Numbered from the stretch's first letter, positions 10,465-22,443 are shown. The stretch: 64,000 bases of DNA from Mesodorylaimus sp. YZB2_4 (GCA_030248295.1 JASANH010000784.1:18655-82654); one strand, 5' to 3'. The notes: generated by a model not told the origin, from the sequence alone. A program made the numbers and translations.

Positions 10465-13168
10465 CCACAAAAAGTGACTCATGAAGAGGGGTACGCTTAT
10501 ACTACTCTGACTCGGTTGCATAAGGCTGGATTGAAGGTGAACCTATCCAAGTGCACGTTCCTAAAGAGCGAAATAGATTTCTTGGGGTATGTCATAAGCA
10601 GTGAAGGGCTGCAGATGAGCCCCACAAAGGTCAGTGCAGTGACAGATATGAATCCACTTCGTGATGCACGAGGGGTACGACGGTTTCTGGGCATGGTTTC
10701 ATTCTGTAGGCGATTTATAAAGGATTGCTCGCGCCTTGCCAGGCCGCTATTCGAATTGACGAAAGAGGCTGTGCCATTTAGGTGGGGAAAAGCAGGATGC
10801 GTTTGACGTGCTGGAGCATAGGCTGTGTGCTTATCCGGTACTGAGGTACTTGGATTTCTCCAGGCCATTTACTATCTTTGTGGATGCAAGCCGAACCGGT
10901 TTGGGTGCGATCTTATCTCAAGCTGATGAGCAAGGTAAGATGCATCCGGTAGCATATGCTGGTCGAGTGTTAACGGCGGCGGAGACAAAGTATCCGTTAA
11001 CGGAGCTGGGGGGCCTAGCGGTATATGGGGCGGTGAAACATTTCCAGCCGTACATCTATGGACGTTGATTCACCATCGTTACAGATCATCTTCCCTTGGT
11101 TTACGCGTTCCGTAATAATATCCAGGAAGGGCGGTTTGCTTGGTGGATATTGGCGTTGAGAGGCGCCGAGTTTGCAGTGGTTTATCGTAATGGAGCTGAA
11201 CATGGTGACGTGGACATGCTGTCCAGGCTCCATATGACACCAAAAGTGCACTAGGAAGTGGTGCAGGCACTAGCAAAAGTGGGTGTGACTCGGTGGGAGG
11301 AACGGGTTAAATGGAATGAGTTTGCTGCTGAACAACGAACCGACCCACTATTGCAGCAGCGGATTAATTTCGTGGAGCATGGAATTTTGCCCCTGAATGA
11401 TTCGTTGGCTAAGCAGTTTTCCATGGAAAAACCACGATTTGCAGTTCGTGATGGTGTTTTGGTGCACTTGACAAAATGGGGTAAGACGGCTGACCCTACA
11501 GTTCAGGCGGTGGTTCTGAGGCATATCAGGCTCGAGATTTTGCAGCAGTGTCATGGTGATATGTTTGCAGCGCATTTTGGGGTAGCGAGAACTTTTGCTT
11601 AGCTGGCTGCAAGGTATTACTGGGATGGCTATTACGAAGACACGGAGCACTTTGTAAAGCAGTGCACTGTGTGTGCAAGGTTCAAAGATGGCAATAGAAA
11701 AGGGAAGGCCCCTTTGCAACTGATACCATTCGCGGGAGCATGGGAGAGAGTCGGGGTAGACCTGCTAGGTCCATTGCCCCAAACACGACATCAAAACCAG
11801 TACATCGTAGTCTTCACGGACTACTTCTCGCGGTGGGTGGAGGCCGTGCCTCTGCCTAATGCGGAAGCTCCCATGGTCGCGAATGCCTTTATTCGGGAGG
11901 TGATATGCAGGCATGGAGCGCCGGATCAGTTACTGAGTGATAAAGGTCTGCAATTTTTGTCGGAGATCATGAAGGAAGTGTGTAAGGTATGCGAAATCAA
12001 AAAGACGAACACGTTGGGGTATCGCCCGGCCTGCAATTGTCTTACAGAGCGATGCAACAAGGTCATAGGGATCATGTTAGCCATTTATGTGAATGAACGG
12101 CAGGTAGATTGGGATGCTGGACTGTCGTTTATACTGTTCGCATACCGCTCGTTGGTGCAGGCAACTATGGGGTATCCCCCATACAAAATCCTGCATGGCA
12201 GAGAACCTAAACTGCCAGGGGAGCTGCGGGTAATGCCCGCTGATACGAGACACAAGTCACAGTATGTAGCGGACATGATCGAAAGGCTGATGGTCATGAA
12301 ACGGTCTATCTATAATAACCTGCGTGAGATGCAGGGCAGACAGAAAGCACATTATGATCGTAATGCTCGGATAACCAAATATGAGGTTGGCAATTTGGTG
12401 TGGCTGAAACTGGAAAGACGGGGGGTAGGTGCTGAGTTGAAACCCAAGTGGGGAGACCCGTATCTGGTCATCGCAACCCCCACGCCGGTGAATGTCGTAA
12501 TCCGACAATGGAAGGTGGTGACTGCACCAAGGTTACTGGTCCACGTGGATCGAGTTAAGCCATGCTTTGCGCCGTGGCAGATGCCTCCAGGTTGGGAGGA
12601 TGACGATGACGATGAGGACATCGGAGTTCAAAGTGGGGGTGTGCCAGGACCAATGCCGGAAGGGCAAAGAGCACCAGTGCAGGAGATGGTAAGAGAGCCG
12701 GTGCTGGAGCAGGTACTAGAGGCAGCTAAAGAGCCGGAATTAATAGAAAGCGTAACACCACAAAAGCAAGATGTGGGGCGAGATAGGAGCAGTTCGCCCG
12801 TAAAGGAGCAGGTTTGGACACCGGAAAGGACACGGTTGGGTGCGGCGGACGCAGAGATTGGTAGTCCTGGAGTTGACGAAAGAGATACGGAAGCTGGAGG
12901 TACAGGAGGCGATACAAGCGCAGAATCAGGCGCGCCAAAAAAAGCGAGCGCGCCTGGGCTGGCGAATCCACCCACGACGTCGACGATTCAAGAGCAACCA
13001 TCAACTACCACGACGTCCCAGAGTCAAGCTTCGGTCAGTGGTCAAGCCAAGTCGACCCAATCCAGGCAAGCGCTCACAGCTCCAACAACAGTTCGCGGAC
13101 AGGAAGGTGGTCGATACAATTTGCGGAGTAGTGTTAAGCCACCGTCCCGGTTGGGTCAGGAGATATAG
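10465..13168 (+). pseudogene. Ty3/Gypsy retrotransposon pol, 5'-truncated and inactivated
   Basis: Homology begins just after the reverse transcriptase YVDD site, at the HKAGLKVNLSKC region (about 10515), so gag, protease and the RT palm are missing. It continues through RNase H (FVDAS, TELGGLAV, TDHLPL), an HHCC zinc finger (CTVC near 11668), an integrase core and a C-terminal acidic/Ser-Thr-rich tail. The integrase core shows D in VDLLGP, D in SDKG and E in LTER, so the DDE residues survive, although the usual NGQTE context is altered. One frameshift near 10800 and stops at 11066 (TGA), 11252 (TAG) and 11600 (TAG) inactivate it. The last frame, 11669-13168, remains open for 499 codons and covers the integrase. 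Confidence 0.92.
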
Positions 13169-13249
13169 CATTAAGCAGCGTTTTTGTTGATTATGCATTA
13201 GGCGTGTGGGCCTCATGGAGGTATAGACTGCAGAGTTGGGGGAAAGCGT

Positions 13250-13738
13250 TGTATAAAGTGACGATGGGCAGGGATAGTCGTGTTGCGCGCATGATAGGGC
13301 TTGAGTGCTTGAGGATAGGAGTGCGATAGAATGATGGGGCAAATGTTGTGTGTTAGGGGACTTGTGTTCAGGGTCGAACACTTTTGCAAAACCTTGGCAA
13401 GTTAAGATGAAGTTGTAAGATGTCCGTTGTCTTGGAGGTTTGAATGTGGCGCCACTTCATTGTCTGTGTCTCAGGTGTGTCTGCATTTGGGCGCGTGAGT
13501 ATTGGCTGGTAGGAAGAGCAACAGAGCTGAGGAGAGCTTGCTCGCTCTCAGTATCGTTTTGGTTCAGGGCACGTGCGGCTGTGTCGAGAGTTTGAGTAAA
13601 GTTGGGTGAGATTGGTCGAGGGCATCAGCGATGAACCATTGGGAGCTTGGTAAGTCTCCGGCCTAGTTGCGGTCCTCATACTGTAGCTGGGGGATAGGAA
13701 CCTGGTAGACCCGGTAGCGTAAGACAGCGTCGTTACAC
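13250..13738 (+). mobile_element. Probable 3' LTR of the Ty3/Gypsy element
   Basis: A purine-rich tract, AGAGTTGGGGGAAAG (13233-13246), resembles a polypurine tract and precedes TGTATAAAG. The interval ends CGTCGTTACA, a common Gypsy LTR terminus. No second LTR exists here because the 5' end is deleted, so boundaries are tentative. Confidence 0.4.
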
Positions 13739-13774
13739 GCTAAACAAACATGAACATAAAAATTGTGAAACTAC

Positions 13775-13980
13775 ACCAAAGATTGATCTAATATAGTTTG
13801 AACATCATTAGAAATGAGTTAAATCCACCAAAATTATCAACAAGTTAATTTCTTCGCAGCCCTGACCTAGCTTGTCCACCAAAGATTAATCTAATATGGT
13901 TTGGACCTAATCAGAAATAAGCTAAATCTATCAAACTTGTCAACTAGCTCATTTTTTTGCAGCCTTTTCTAGTTTGTCCA
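13775..13980. repeat. Two tandem copies of a 103-bp unit
   Basis: Copies begin ACCAAAGATT at 13775 and 13878 and are about 80 percent identical. The following 13981-14160 is CCTAA/AACCTAAC-rich low-complexity DNA that faintly resembles degenerate (TTAGG)n but is too irregular to call telomeric. Confidence 0.7.
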
Positions 13981-14360
13981 CCTTAACCTAACATAATCTA
14001 TCGTGTGTGAAAGCTTAGATCAGATCAGATTAGATTAGATTATGCAGATCCAAGGCTAGCCACCAACCTCTATCCATCGAGCCGAGCTGAGCCGAACCGA
14101 GCTGAACCCAAACTAACCTAACCTTTCCTATCCTAACCCAACCTAGTTCAATCTAACTTAACCTTGAGTAAACTAAAAATGAAAAAGACACTTTAAATCT
14201 TACTTGCACATCCAAATACGATCTTCGAGTTCGTTCCATTCTTCTCGCGGGTAAAATTAAATTTTGAAACGAAATTCGAATTCTTCGACGAAAAACAAAA
14301 ACCGTAATTGCACGAGCACCTCTTAAACAACCAACAATCGAATAAATCAGGTGCACATAC

Positions 14361-15213
14361 CGAGGCACCGACTCGTCATGAAACTCAGATGATGGGGGCG
14401 AAGAGAGATTCTTGAAATCTTTGATCATAACTGGGACGTCGAATTGTGATTTGGACACCGTCACCGAAGTCAGTCGCGCAATAGATGTGTTGGTGGCGTA
14501 GCAGACATATTAACGAATAGTTTTCCCAACTCGCCAGTTTCACCAGCCAGATCGATACCAGCCGGATTCGATCGATTCTTCTAATCCAACAAAATCAACC
14601 CACAAAGTTTTAAAAAAATTAAAAAATTGAAAACACACCTAATTTTATATAAACTATTCGGATCAAATTTAAAAATAACGCCAAAAACATTTTCACCACG
14701 CGCACAGGAAATTGTGAAGTATGGTGTCCGTGTTATAAACAGCTAATAAAAACGCGGTAAATTTAGAAAACTGAAGTGAGTGAAAACTAAATGGTATCAA
14801 AAACTTTACACTCCAAGTTGGGTTAAAAAATTTAACTTACTTCGATTTATTATCACTATTATCGATATTATCCTCCTTTGCGCTCGTTTCTGTTGGGGGT
14901 GGAGTATAAGGACATGAATCGCAATTGTGCTCGACAACGCCTTTGAAGGCTCGATACAAAAGCGAATGGCAAAAAATGTGCTGACAATTGTGTTGATTTA
15001 AATTAACGTGGAGGGTGGATATTGTGGGGTGGATAAATTGAATATCGAAATGTAACCAGGTGGGTTGGAAACTCGGTGAAAATATGCTATTGTTGGTTTG
15101 GCACATGCCGAATAGGAGGCTAAATTTAAAATTGGGCCATTTGTGCAACGAAGAATCTTATCGGTGTTGGAGACACGACATTCGCATATCGCAGGAAAAC
15201 CAGAGGCCGATAC
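14361..15213 (-). CDS. Possible two-exon gene fragment, unknown product
   Basis: The upstream exon is bounded by an acceptor TTTATTTCCAG (exon start 15213) and a donor GTAAGT (exon end 14841). The downstream exon ends at a donor GTATGTG (14361) and starts near 14505. Reading frames are ambiguous. One frame of the first exon gives a Cys pattern ICECRVSNTDKILRCTN that recalls a leucine-rich-repeat N-terminal cap, while another frame is open to the donor. Either a frameshift is present or my frame choice is wrong. Its stronger support is the splice signals. Confidence 0.25.
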
Positions 15214-15987
15214 CTGGAAATAAAGTTCTCGAATTAAAAAGTGAAACACAAGATGAAGCGGTAAACAACAGCAAGGGAGGGAAACAAGCTGGGGCTTACA
15301 CAAATCAAAGAAAGAATGAGAACCGAAAAAAAAATTTCAAAACCATATTCAAAAAATGATGACGAATAAATTATGAAATTGTCCAAAAAAACCAAGAAGA
15401 CGACTGGTCGAGTTGAATTGAAAGCGAAAAACAAGAAAACCAAAAAGACGAAAAACGAGAGGAAAAAATTGTGAACAAATAACGAGATGAAAAAGCTAAC
15501 CAAGCAAAGAATCGGAAGTACAAACAAAATTGAGGAAAACTCGTATCAAGAATAAATCGACGTTGTATCGAGGATGAAGTGAACTAGGACTACGATGAGA
15601 CAGGAAAGAAGGCTCCTTTTTATACACAACGTTGACCCCGAGAACAATAGGAAAAAAATATCAGAAAAACTCGTTTTATCGCTTCTTTTTTTTCTTTCAC
15701 ATTTTTTCCTCCCCAATAGAACTATGTCCAGTTTTATTTCTCGAGAATATCACGCTATCAAACTTGATTATATGGATCCAACAGGTCGTCTACCCGTCTA
15801 CGTGCCCGACTACCTACCCGTCCACCCATCCATAAACCAGACTCTAACGATGTACTACACATCACAAACATCAAACCGATCGATACGATGTCGGCAGTAG
15901 GCGACCTGGATGCGTTGGCTGCTGCGCAGGGGCGCATCCCACGACCACGTAGGGGGCTCTGAGTGGACTCCTCTAGGTGCGCCCGAC
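15214..15987. other. Spacer, A-rich on the plus strand
   Basis: Strongly A-biased DNA (15290-15560) produces long hydrophobic minus-strand frames that are composition artefacts. ORF 15595-15900 (plus) has no recognisable features. I see no supported gene. Confidence 0.5.
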
Positions 15988-16267
15988 ATCGATCGATCTG
16001 TACACAAGGCTGGGTGCTTGGTGCTGACTGCGTTGGCTCGTCGCCCGCGTGCGCCAGCTGACTGGTCTGGCCGAGCATTTATCGATCGATCTGTACACCA
16101 GGCTGGGTGCTTGGTGCTGACTGCGTTGGCTCGTCGCCCGCGTGCCGCAGCTGACTAGTCTGGCCGAGCATTCATCGATCGATACGTACACTAGGCTGGG
16201 TGCTCGGTGAATGACTGCGTTGGCTCGTCACCCGCGTGCCGCAGCTGACTGGTGTGGCCGAGCGTTT
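15988..16267. repeat. Three tandem copies of a 93-bp unit
   Basis: Copies begin ATCGATCGAT at 15988, 16081 and 16174, with a partial start at 16268. Each holds GGCTGGGTGCTTGGTG and CTGGTCTGGCCGAGCATT, is GC-richer than its surroundings, and is 85-95 percent identical to the next. Confidence 0.85.
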
Positions 16268-16429
16268 ATCGATCGACTATTTTTCTCTCTTATTTGGGTC
16301 CACAAAACATCAAAAACAAAAGTTGCAAAACGAATTCCTAACGCACACGTCGCAACAGCACACAATCAATGATAACACATCAGGATCATATTTTAACACA
16401 AAAATTTTTCAGTCATTTTTTGGTTGCCA

Positions 16430-17656
16430 TCACCACATTCCACCTAATTCAAGCACGGACCCAACATCTATACAATCACCAATATTTTTTTCTTTTTCGA
16501 AAACTTTTTCAATTTTTGGGGCTCGTTTATAAGAAAATCTTAAGAACTGATATAGGCTTTGATTGGATAACGCGAAAGTAAAAGATTGTTGGATAGATTC
16601 GTCTAACTGACACCATTCGATATATAGAAAGTTGGAAAAAACCAGCGCTTTTACCTTCTCCTCATCCAGTAAAATTCCATGAATCAAAAACTGCAGAAGA
16701 TTCAAGCTCAAATCAATTTTTTAACTAATCATACCTGTAATTGCTTGGGTGAAAATTTGGAAAGGATCAAACGGGCATCGGTAATACATTGATTGATAGC
16801 AGGACGATATATTTTGATCTCCGGCACACGATCGTCCAATCCTACATTGCACCCCTTCCAGGTCTTTTTCACCCAATCCAAAGTGGTTTCCTTGCGCAGA
16901 AAGATCACTCTGAATGATTAACAAAACCGCTTTTTAACAGCCATTGGGGAGGACTTTCTCAAGATTTTACAAGACGATAAAAATTAGCAACTTACTGGTC
17001 CATTTGGGTGCCCGAATTGTGATCCAGCGGGTCTTCCGCAACGTCCCCACCAGCAAACCAATCCATAAGCGCATTGGTGGTCGTCGTCATCGATTGACGT
17101 GAGGAGCCGGCTAAGATGACAGTGTCCTCGTCTGGTTGGCGTTGTTTTTGCTGATAAAATCGTTGATAATTCTGCGTCATTGTTGGATTTTCCAACGCCT
17201 CTTCGTCCTCCTCGCGGATGGCCAACAGTATCTGAGAGTTGGATGGGTTCGACGACGGCGGACGCGATGTCGAAGCAACAGTTGCAACAGGAGCCGCAAA
17301 CTTCGATATCGGAATAATTTCGAGACCCAATGTAGATGAAGGGTCGACTGTCATCGCAATGTTCGGGTCCCGTATTTGATCCAACCATCGTTTCTTCGAC
17401 AAAAGTTGCTGCTGATCTAATGGTGAGCAACAGGGTGATGCCATATTGTTTCGCTTCGTTCAAAAATGAAATATTGCCTTTAGAAATCGATGTCGATGAA
17501 TCACCATCGAAAAAATATTTCTCCCACGCGCTTTCCTCTTCCTTTTGTCTGAACACAAATATTTTGTTGGCACGATCGACGAAATGTTCGATAAGAATAA
17601 TTGAATGAATCGAAGATGACTTCGACCGAGCTGTTGGCAACGAATTTTTAATTGAT
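16430..17656 (-). CDS. Four-exon gene of unknown function, 5' end uncertain
   Basis: Exons in transcription order: 17656-17478, 17416-16996, 16909-16735 and 16690-16430. Introns are 61, 86 and 44 bp, and all junction phases agree. Two introns are GT-AG with good donors (GTAAGT, GTATGA). The first appears to be GC-AG (AAAG|GCAATA ... CATTAG), chosen because it rejoins the two open frames in phase. The protein has an acidic, Pro/Ser/Gln-rich middle, a segment FLRKETTLDWVKKTWKG in the third exon, and a hydrophobic-aromatic C-terminus ending at a stop at 16430. I recognise no family. An upstream exon may start at the ATG at 17771, but I could not find a phase-consistent donor. Part of exons 2 and 3 and their intron is duplicated at 46205-46507. 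Confidence 0.55.
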
Positions 17657-17771
17657 CTGAAATTAATGATAAATTTGAACTTCGATCAACCAAGTCGCGT
17701 TGGGAAGACGTCTGAAAATCATTCGAGTCGGGAATAAAACAAATTATTTCGTGCAAAGTATAGAAGGCCAT

Positions 17772-18634
17772 ACGTACAGGTTTTTATTAGAACCAAAGTT
17801 GGATAAAATATGGAAATGGGAAATTGGATGAAATACGCAAGAATGATGGACCGACCAAGCGTCAAATAAGTCAAAGAAACACTGACTGTTTTCAGCCAGT
17901 CGGGCTCCTTTTATAGCCAACAGACCAGTGGGCGTTATTTTCGATTCAGGGTGCTGGTGGCGCTGGTCAACGGCAGGCTCGGTCATCATTGTATGGTAAA
18001 CAGCGCGGCGGCTTTGGTTTCTGGTACCTAGGCAACCGACCCTCGGCGTCCTTAACAGTCATTGTTCAACAGCTGTCTACAAAAAAAAGAGCTCGGCTCG
18101 GGCGTGACGCGTCGCGTTTCAATTACCCGAAGGATGCGTGGTGTTTTACTTAGCTAGGCACCAGCAGCTGCCCACAATGGCTTAATTACCGAGAAAGCCC
18201 ATGGAGATTGAGCAAACGGTTTGTCATCACTGATGTCAGCGTGATGGTAATGGTCTAGCGTCTCTAAGTAGCCGTCCCTGAGCATACCTGACTGCTTTTG
18301 TTCAACAGCTGTCTACAAATAGAAAAGATATTGGCTCGAGCGTGGCCGCGTCGTGTATCATTTATTAAAAAGGACGCGCGATGTCTGTCTAAAATAATCT
18401 GAAAGACGCCGCACTAGTCAACATCCGTCTTACATGACAGGGGGCTTGCTCTTTGGAAATAAGAAATTACAAACCCCTCATTATTTATTCATTCGCAGAC
18501 GCTAGGCAGGTGTTGTATGAATAAAATGGACACAGCAAAGAATATTTACATTGACATACAAAAACAAACCGTTTTAAAAAATTAAATTGCTAATTATTAT
18601 TCCCCAAGTGAATATCGCTACAAATATATACGAC
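17772..18634. other. Spacer with a dispersed direct repeat
   Basis: A motif starting CAACAGCTGTCTACAAA recurs at about 18067 and 18303, each followed by a related GGCTCG...GCGTGxCGCGTCG stretch of about 60 bp. The spacing of about 236 bp suggests an old tandem duplication or paired regulatory modules. No gene is apparent. Confidence 0.5.
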
Positions 18635-18826
18635 TTATCCACTCGCCCAGTGAGTGGCTTGACACTCACACCCATATTCAAATCGTCGAACTATGCCACG
18701 TAAAAAATTCATGTAATTTGCGTGGCCTCTATCAGTCTGGCCGCCATAATATTTTTCGATGTAATCCAGCCTCATTTCGAGTTCTAAGGAGGCTCTTTGA
18801 TAAACATGAATTTCATACAAATCCAT
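18635..18826 (-). CDS. Short TDRGHA-motif Cys protein, possibly a terminal exon
   Basis: A 63-codon frame from an ATG at 18826. Its C-terminal half reads GGQTDRGHANY, then an Arg-rich helix, then GCECQ. The same order (GGVTDRGHAYW ... HGCICQ) occurs in the larger gene ending at 62196, with LEL-R-Y spacing also conserved upstream. The two are therefore paralogues of an unnamed family. The N-terminal Cys-rich half of the larger relative is missing, so this is either a last exon or a truncated copy. Function unknown; paired Cys/His residues would suit metal binding. Confidence 0.55.
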   Translation of the reverse strand: MDLYEIHVYQRASLELEMRLDYIEKYYGGQTDRGHANYMNFLRGIVRRFEYGCECQATHWASG

Positions 18827-18944
18827 ATTCTAAACTAAATGGTAAGCCGAACTATGTAGTCCTTGGCGAAATAATCGGCGCACCATTGATAATAAATGTA
18901 GGGAACGGTTCTTGTCCAATTTTTCTATAAACAAATTGGATTTG

Positions 18945-19155
18945 GTGGTGGTGGCGGTGAAGGTAGATGCGGTGATAGGTTATCCCACCCACCAAACGGA
19001 TACGATGGAGACACTAAAAAGCATTTGACAATACTGTACTGTAGTTCTCATTTGAAGGAGACAAAGTTTAGAGTTGACCTGACGGGTCAGATTCAAACTC
19101 TAGGTTCCAATGTTGATCCTGTGTTTCGATTCTATGGAATGACTGTTGGTTGAGT
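18945..19155 (+). CDS. Short ORF fragment, unknown
   Basis: An open stretch of about 68 codons ending at a TGA (about 19153), beginning in a Gly-rich run (GGTGGTGGTGGCGGT). It lacks an upstream ATG and could be an exon. No family recognised. The following 19160-19600 contains a C14 homopolymer (about 19328) and no gene. Confidence 0.2.
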
Positions 19156-19603
19156 TTTTGGGAAAGGGTATGGATGTGGTATAGCACAGTTTCACACTTA
19201 TTTGAAAGTATTGACCTAGACTTTATGAACTCGCCTCGTATGTCTACATTAGGGCACTAATGTGTTGGCGACGCTGGTGTCTGGTAAGGCTACTCCTCTC
19301 CAGATGGATCCATCAACGCGACGTTCCCCCCCCCCCCCCCCCATTATGAGACCTCCAGTGTTGCGGGTTACAGTGCGACCGAGCTGCGGCATCGTTCATG
19401 TTACGTTTGCGTTTTTACTGTGCTATTTCCAGGATTTAAACCACCCTTGATTTGTCTGCTTGCCCGCTAGCTTTTTTGCGAACTCGGCTACTTACTATAT
19501 TATAAAAACACCACCTAGCTTGCGGTCAGAGTATGTACTTACCCTAATTATTTTTAATGGTTCAGGTCTTAATTAGGTCGTGTTTTATTTTTAGACCACA
19601 ACG

Positions 19604-19792
19604 CCATGTCCCGCATAAATGGTTTTTCGTTGTTCGCGAAGATCACGTATTTAAACACAGCCCTCGCCCCTAACATGGCCGAGGCCTGTAATATGGCCTT
19701 GGAAACTTGGCCCCATTTGACAGAGGCTCAGCGACAGTATTGAAAACAGCGAGCTGCTATTATTGGTCATCAGCCACAGCAACAGCAGTAGA
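19604..19792 (+). pseudogene. HMG-box-like protein, copy 1
   Basis: An ATG at about 19605, seven bases after an acceptor-like TTTTTAG, opens a frame that contains FSLFAKITYLN, MAEACNMALETWPHLT and EAQRQYWKQRAA, then a Gln-rich tail. The F-x-x-F start, central Trp and a Tyr/Lys-rich third helix are arranged as in HMG-box DNA-binding domains. An in-frame TGA sits between QRQY and KQRA. A second copy lies at 21470. The 3' flanks of both copies are also related, which shows an old tandem duplication. HMG assignment is by pattern only. Confidence 0.4.
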
Positions 19793-20242
19793 AACAGCGG
19801 CTGCGTCGATAATCGCACTATTCGATATCACATTTTGATTTTGTCAGGGTTTAAACCGTGTATTTTTTATCATCTTAAGCGTTTTCCATTAGCACCAATT
19901 TTTAAAATAAAATCCTTCTAGAGTGATAGATTTGGCTGCCTAGTAACTTTAAAAGCTGGCGCCAACTATATCACCCTATTGAGGATTTTACTCTTCATCA
20001 ACCAAGCATAACTAAGACGAATTATGCACTACATAATTTTGTATGCTACAGTATGTACATCTTTGTAGGTTATTATCGCGTGACGTGTGCCTGGTAACCA
20101 CATACAGTTTCCCTGAGGTCATATGTTGCACCTCGCATAGCAGCCGTTCATCCCACATAGCAAACGGTTGCCATTCGCTTCAAGACGATATAGTAGATTT
20201 TGGAAAGTGTCTCTCCGTTCTACATTCCTCGTTACCCCTACC

Positions 20243-20625
20243 ATGTCGTGTGGACAAGATTTGACGCCTATTTTAACCGAGTTGAGGAACAACATCCACG
20301 AACCCTTGCGCGAAATGACCAATTGTGTGACTGGCCCCATTGCAGTATCGGGGGGCTATTTTAGATTCAATGAAACTTCAACTTTGACTGCCCTGGTTTC
20401 TGCAAACGTTTCAAAACATCGCGAAAACCGTTAACGATCTCTTTAAAACGCGCGAGGAAAAGCAAGGATGGAACAGATTGTGAAGAACTTCAAAATTTTG
20501 GGTTCTCTCGTCGGTGGACAAAATCAGGCTCAAATTTTAAGAAATGCTACAAATCGATTGGATGAACTTACCAAAATATTTTTCTCGTTCGACGGCACAC
20601 AATTATCAATGGATCAGACAGGTTA
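20243..20625 (+). pseudogene. Uncharacterised gene between the HMG-like copies
   Basis: Starting at an ATG near 20243 the frame encodes MSCGQDLTPILTELRNNI and continues about 55 codons, breaks near 20400, and resumes in the same register from 20468 (MEQIVKNFKILGSLVGGQNQ) to a stop at about 20625. In between, another frame (QNIAKTVNDLFKTREEK) is coding-like, so two compensating indels or a small intron are likely. The product looks helical and polar. No family recognised. A splice-donor-like AG|GTTAG lies at its end. Confidence 0.35.
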
Positions 20626-21469
20626 GTTTTTACGGCGAGTTTTCAGGTCAGACACGGATCATGGCTAGGCGAGATATGAGCGGGAAATTTGAAAGTTGCG
20701 CTTTTATATTTTTTTTTATATTAATTTTTTTAAAAAAGATTAAATTACCTTCGACTGGATCTAAATGTTTGAACAAACACGTTGTTCCGTCAGGCGTTGA
20801 TTGCGCTTGGGAAATCTCGGTTAATTTTTCGTTATTCATTTATAATAGCGCAATTTGTCGATATTATTAGCATAAAATAATGAGCGTGCTTTTCAGAACC
20901 GATTTTTTTAAAACCAATTTACGACTTTATTTCGCCCCAAGTTGTAGCAAGTAGACGATAATAAACTCAGCACAACCGACTCTGGCCCGACTTTAACTTC
21001 AAACTCTCGCTCAATTTGATCGTATCAACAATAACAAATGCTCTCTAAAACTTGGATCCTATTTTACGCTTCCGTATTCGTTCGTCTTTCTCAAGGTTGT
21101 TTTGTTGATTGAGCGTATACACTACTGACAGGCAATTTTTCAAACATCGATTTCAAGCGGTGATATAGTATGAGAAACCCAAATATATAGCAGATGGGAT
21201 GCGGCAATTACTGTACTCGCCGAGTCAAGTATACTCCGAAATCCATCCATCAATCGTTACTCTTAACATTCAAAAAGTAACACAGCAGGTGTCCAAACTT
21301 CCAAAGTTTAAGGTTTGGGGTTAAGTTTAGACTGCCCCTACTCAAAACATAATTTTTTGTGCTTATAACCATTAGTTACGGTGCAGCGCAGTACGAATTT
21401 TGTGTACATCTACATGGTTTTCAGTTCTTATGCGGCATGATTCCTTTCATCTATTTGTAGCCTTATCAT
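20626..21469. other. Spacer, AT-rich
   Basis: No supported gene. Short open frames on both strands overlap each other and have no domain. Confidence 0.4.
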
Positions 21470-21688
21470 TTGTACACGCGATTCACTTATCTCGACACAG
21501 ACCTGGTAGCTAACATGACCGAAGCCTGCGAATTGGCTACCCGGACCTGGCCATTTTTAACTATGAAACAACAAACCGTGTGGAGACAAGAAGCGTTGAT
21601 TTTACAACAGCAACAATGGCCTATGTATTATCGCAGTGACCACTACTTGCAATGTCCGCATTTAATGTATATTTGCACTGTACGTTAG
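21470..21688 (+). CDS. HMG-box-like protein, copy 2
   Basis: The frame aligns without gaps to copy 1 at 19604: FTYLDTDLVANMTEACELAT against ITYLNTALAPNMAEACNMAL, then TWPFLT against TWPHLT, and a Gln-rich tail in both. The start shown is the first usable codon; an upstream exon is possible because an acceptor-like TTTGTAG precedes it. No stop interrupts this copy. Nuclear DNA-binding is a guess from the HMG-like pattern. Confidence 0.4.
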   Translation: MYTRFTYLDTDLVANMTEACELATRTWPFLTMKQQTVWRQEALILQQQQWPMYYRSDHYLQCPHLMYICTVR

Positions 21689-22443
21689 CGAATTTTGAAA
21701 ACCGGCACCAATTATGTTATTCTATCGAGGATTTTGCGTTTTGTGAACCATGCGTAACAAATATGTGACACACACACACGTTTTCTATGTATTCAACTAA
21801 CAAACATTCCACATTTTTGATTAAAAATACCGCGAAAAGCGTTCCTGCGCATCGCGACTGCGTATGACAAGATTGCTCGAGTATTGTGCGCAGTCGCTTC
21901 GTTTTTCACAGATAAAACGAAGAATTTGGTTTTTCGCATCTCGAGATAAGGATTGCCGGATCTTTTCGATGGTTCCAGCTAAAAGCCGATTTATTTTACA
22001 ATATTGGATTTTACTTTTTACATCCCCCATCGGTGTTATCAGAGAAAATATCATTATTCGGATGGATTCGGGTTGAAAGATTTTTTGCGGTCGCCGTGTG
22101 CAAAATGTGCGCAGTGTTGTCGACCGATTTTTTCAACGACTGAGAACTTGGAGGATCGGAAATCAGGAATAATGATACAGGTGATACTTGCGTTTGCTCA
22201 ATCTTTTTTTCTAATTTATCTCACATATGTTGTTATCACTAAAATGTAAGCAATTACTGTAGTGTTTATTGCCCAAATAACTGATCGTTTATAAAAAGGA
22301 AATTGTGAGCTTGGTCTATTAGAACTCGAGGAGAGAATAGGATGTGATAGGACGCTCGTTACGGGATAGGAAACGGTCATATCCCAAGCACCACCATTCG
22401 TATTAAAATCTGGATAACCCACGCATTCGATTCGACAGTTTTC
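21689..22443. other. Spacer, AT-rich
   Basis: Contains DNA related to the 3' flank of copy 1 of the HMG-like gene (around 21700-21760). No supported gene. Confidence 0.4.

Noticed and set aside
12352-13004. Several minus-strand ORFs of about 90-115 codons
   Set aside because: Shadows of the open Ty3/Gypsy integrase and tail frame on the plus strand.
14106-14165. CCTAA/AACCTAAC-rich stretch resembling arthropod telomeric (TTAGG)n
   Set aside because: Unit length and sequence drift too much; it is better described as low-complexity DNA.
15234-15527. Minus-strand Phe/Leu-rich ORF that looks like a polytopic membrane protein
   Set aside because: Produced by A-rich plus-strand composition; no coding periodicity or splice support.
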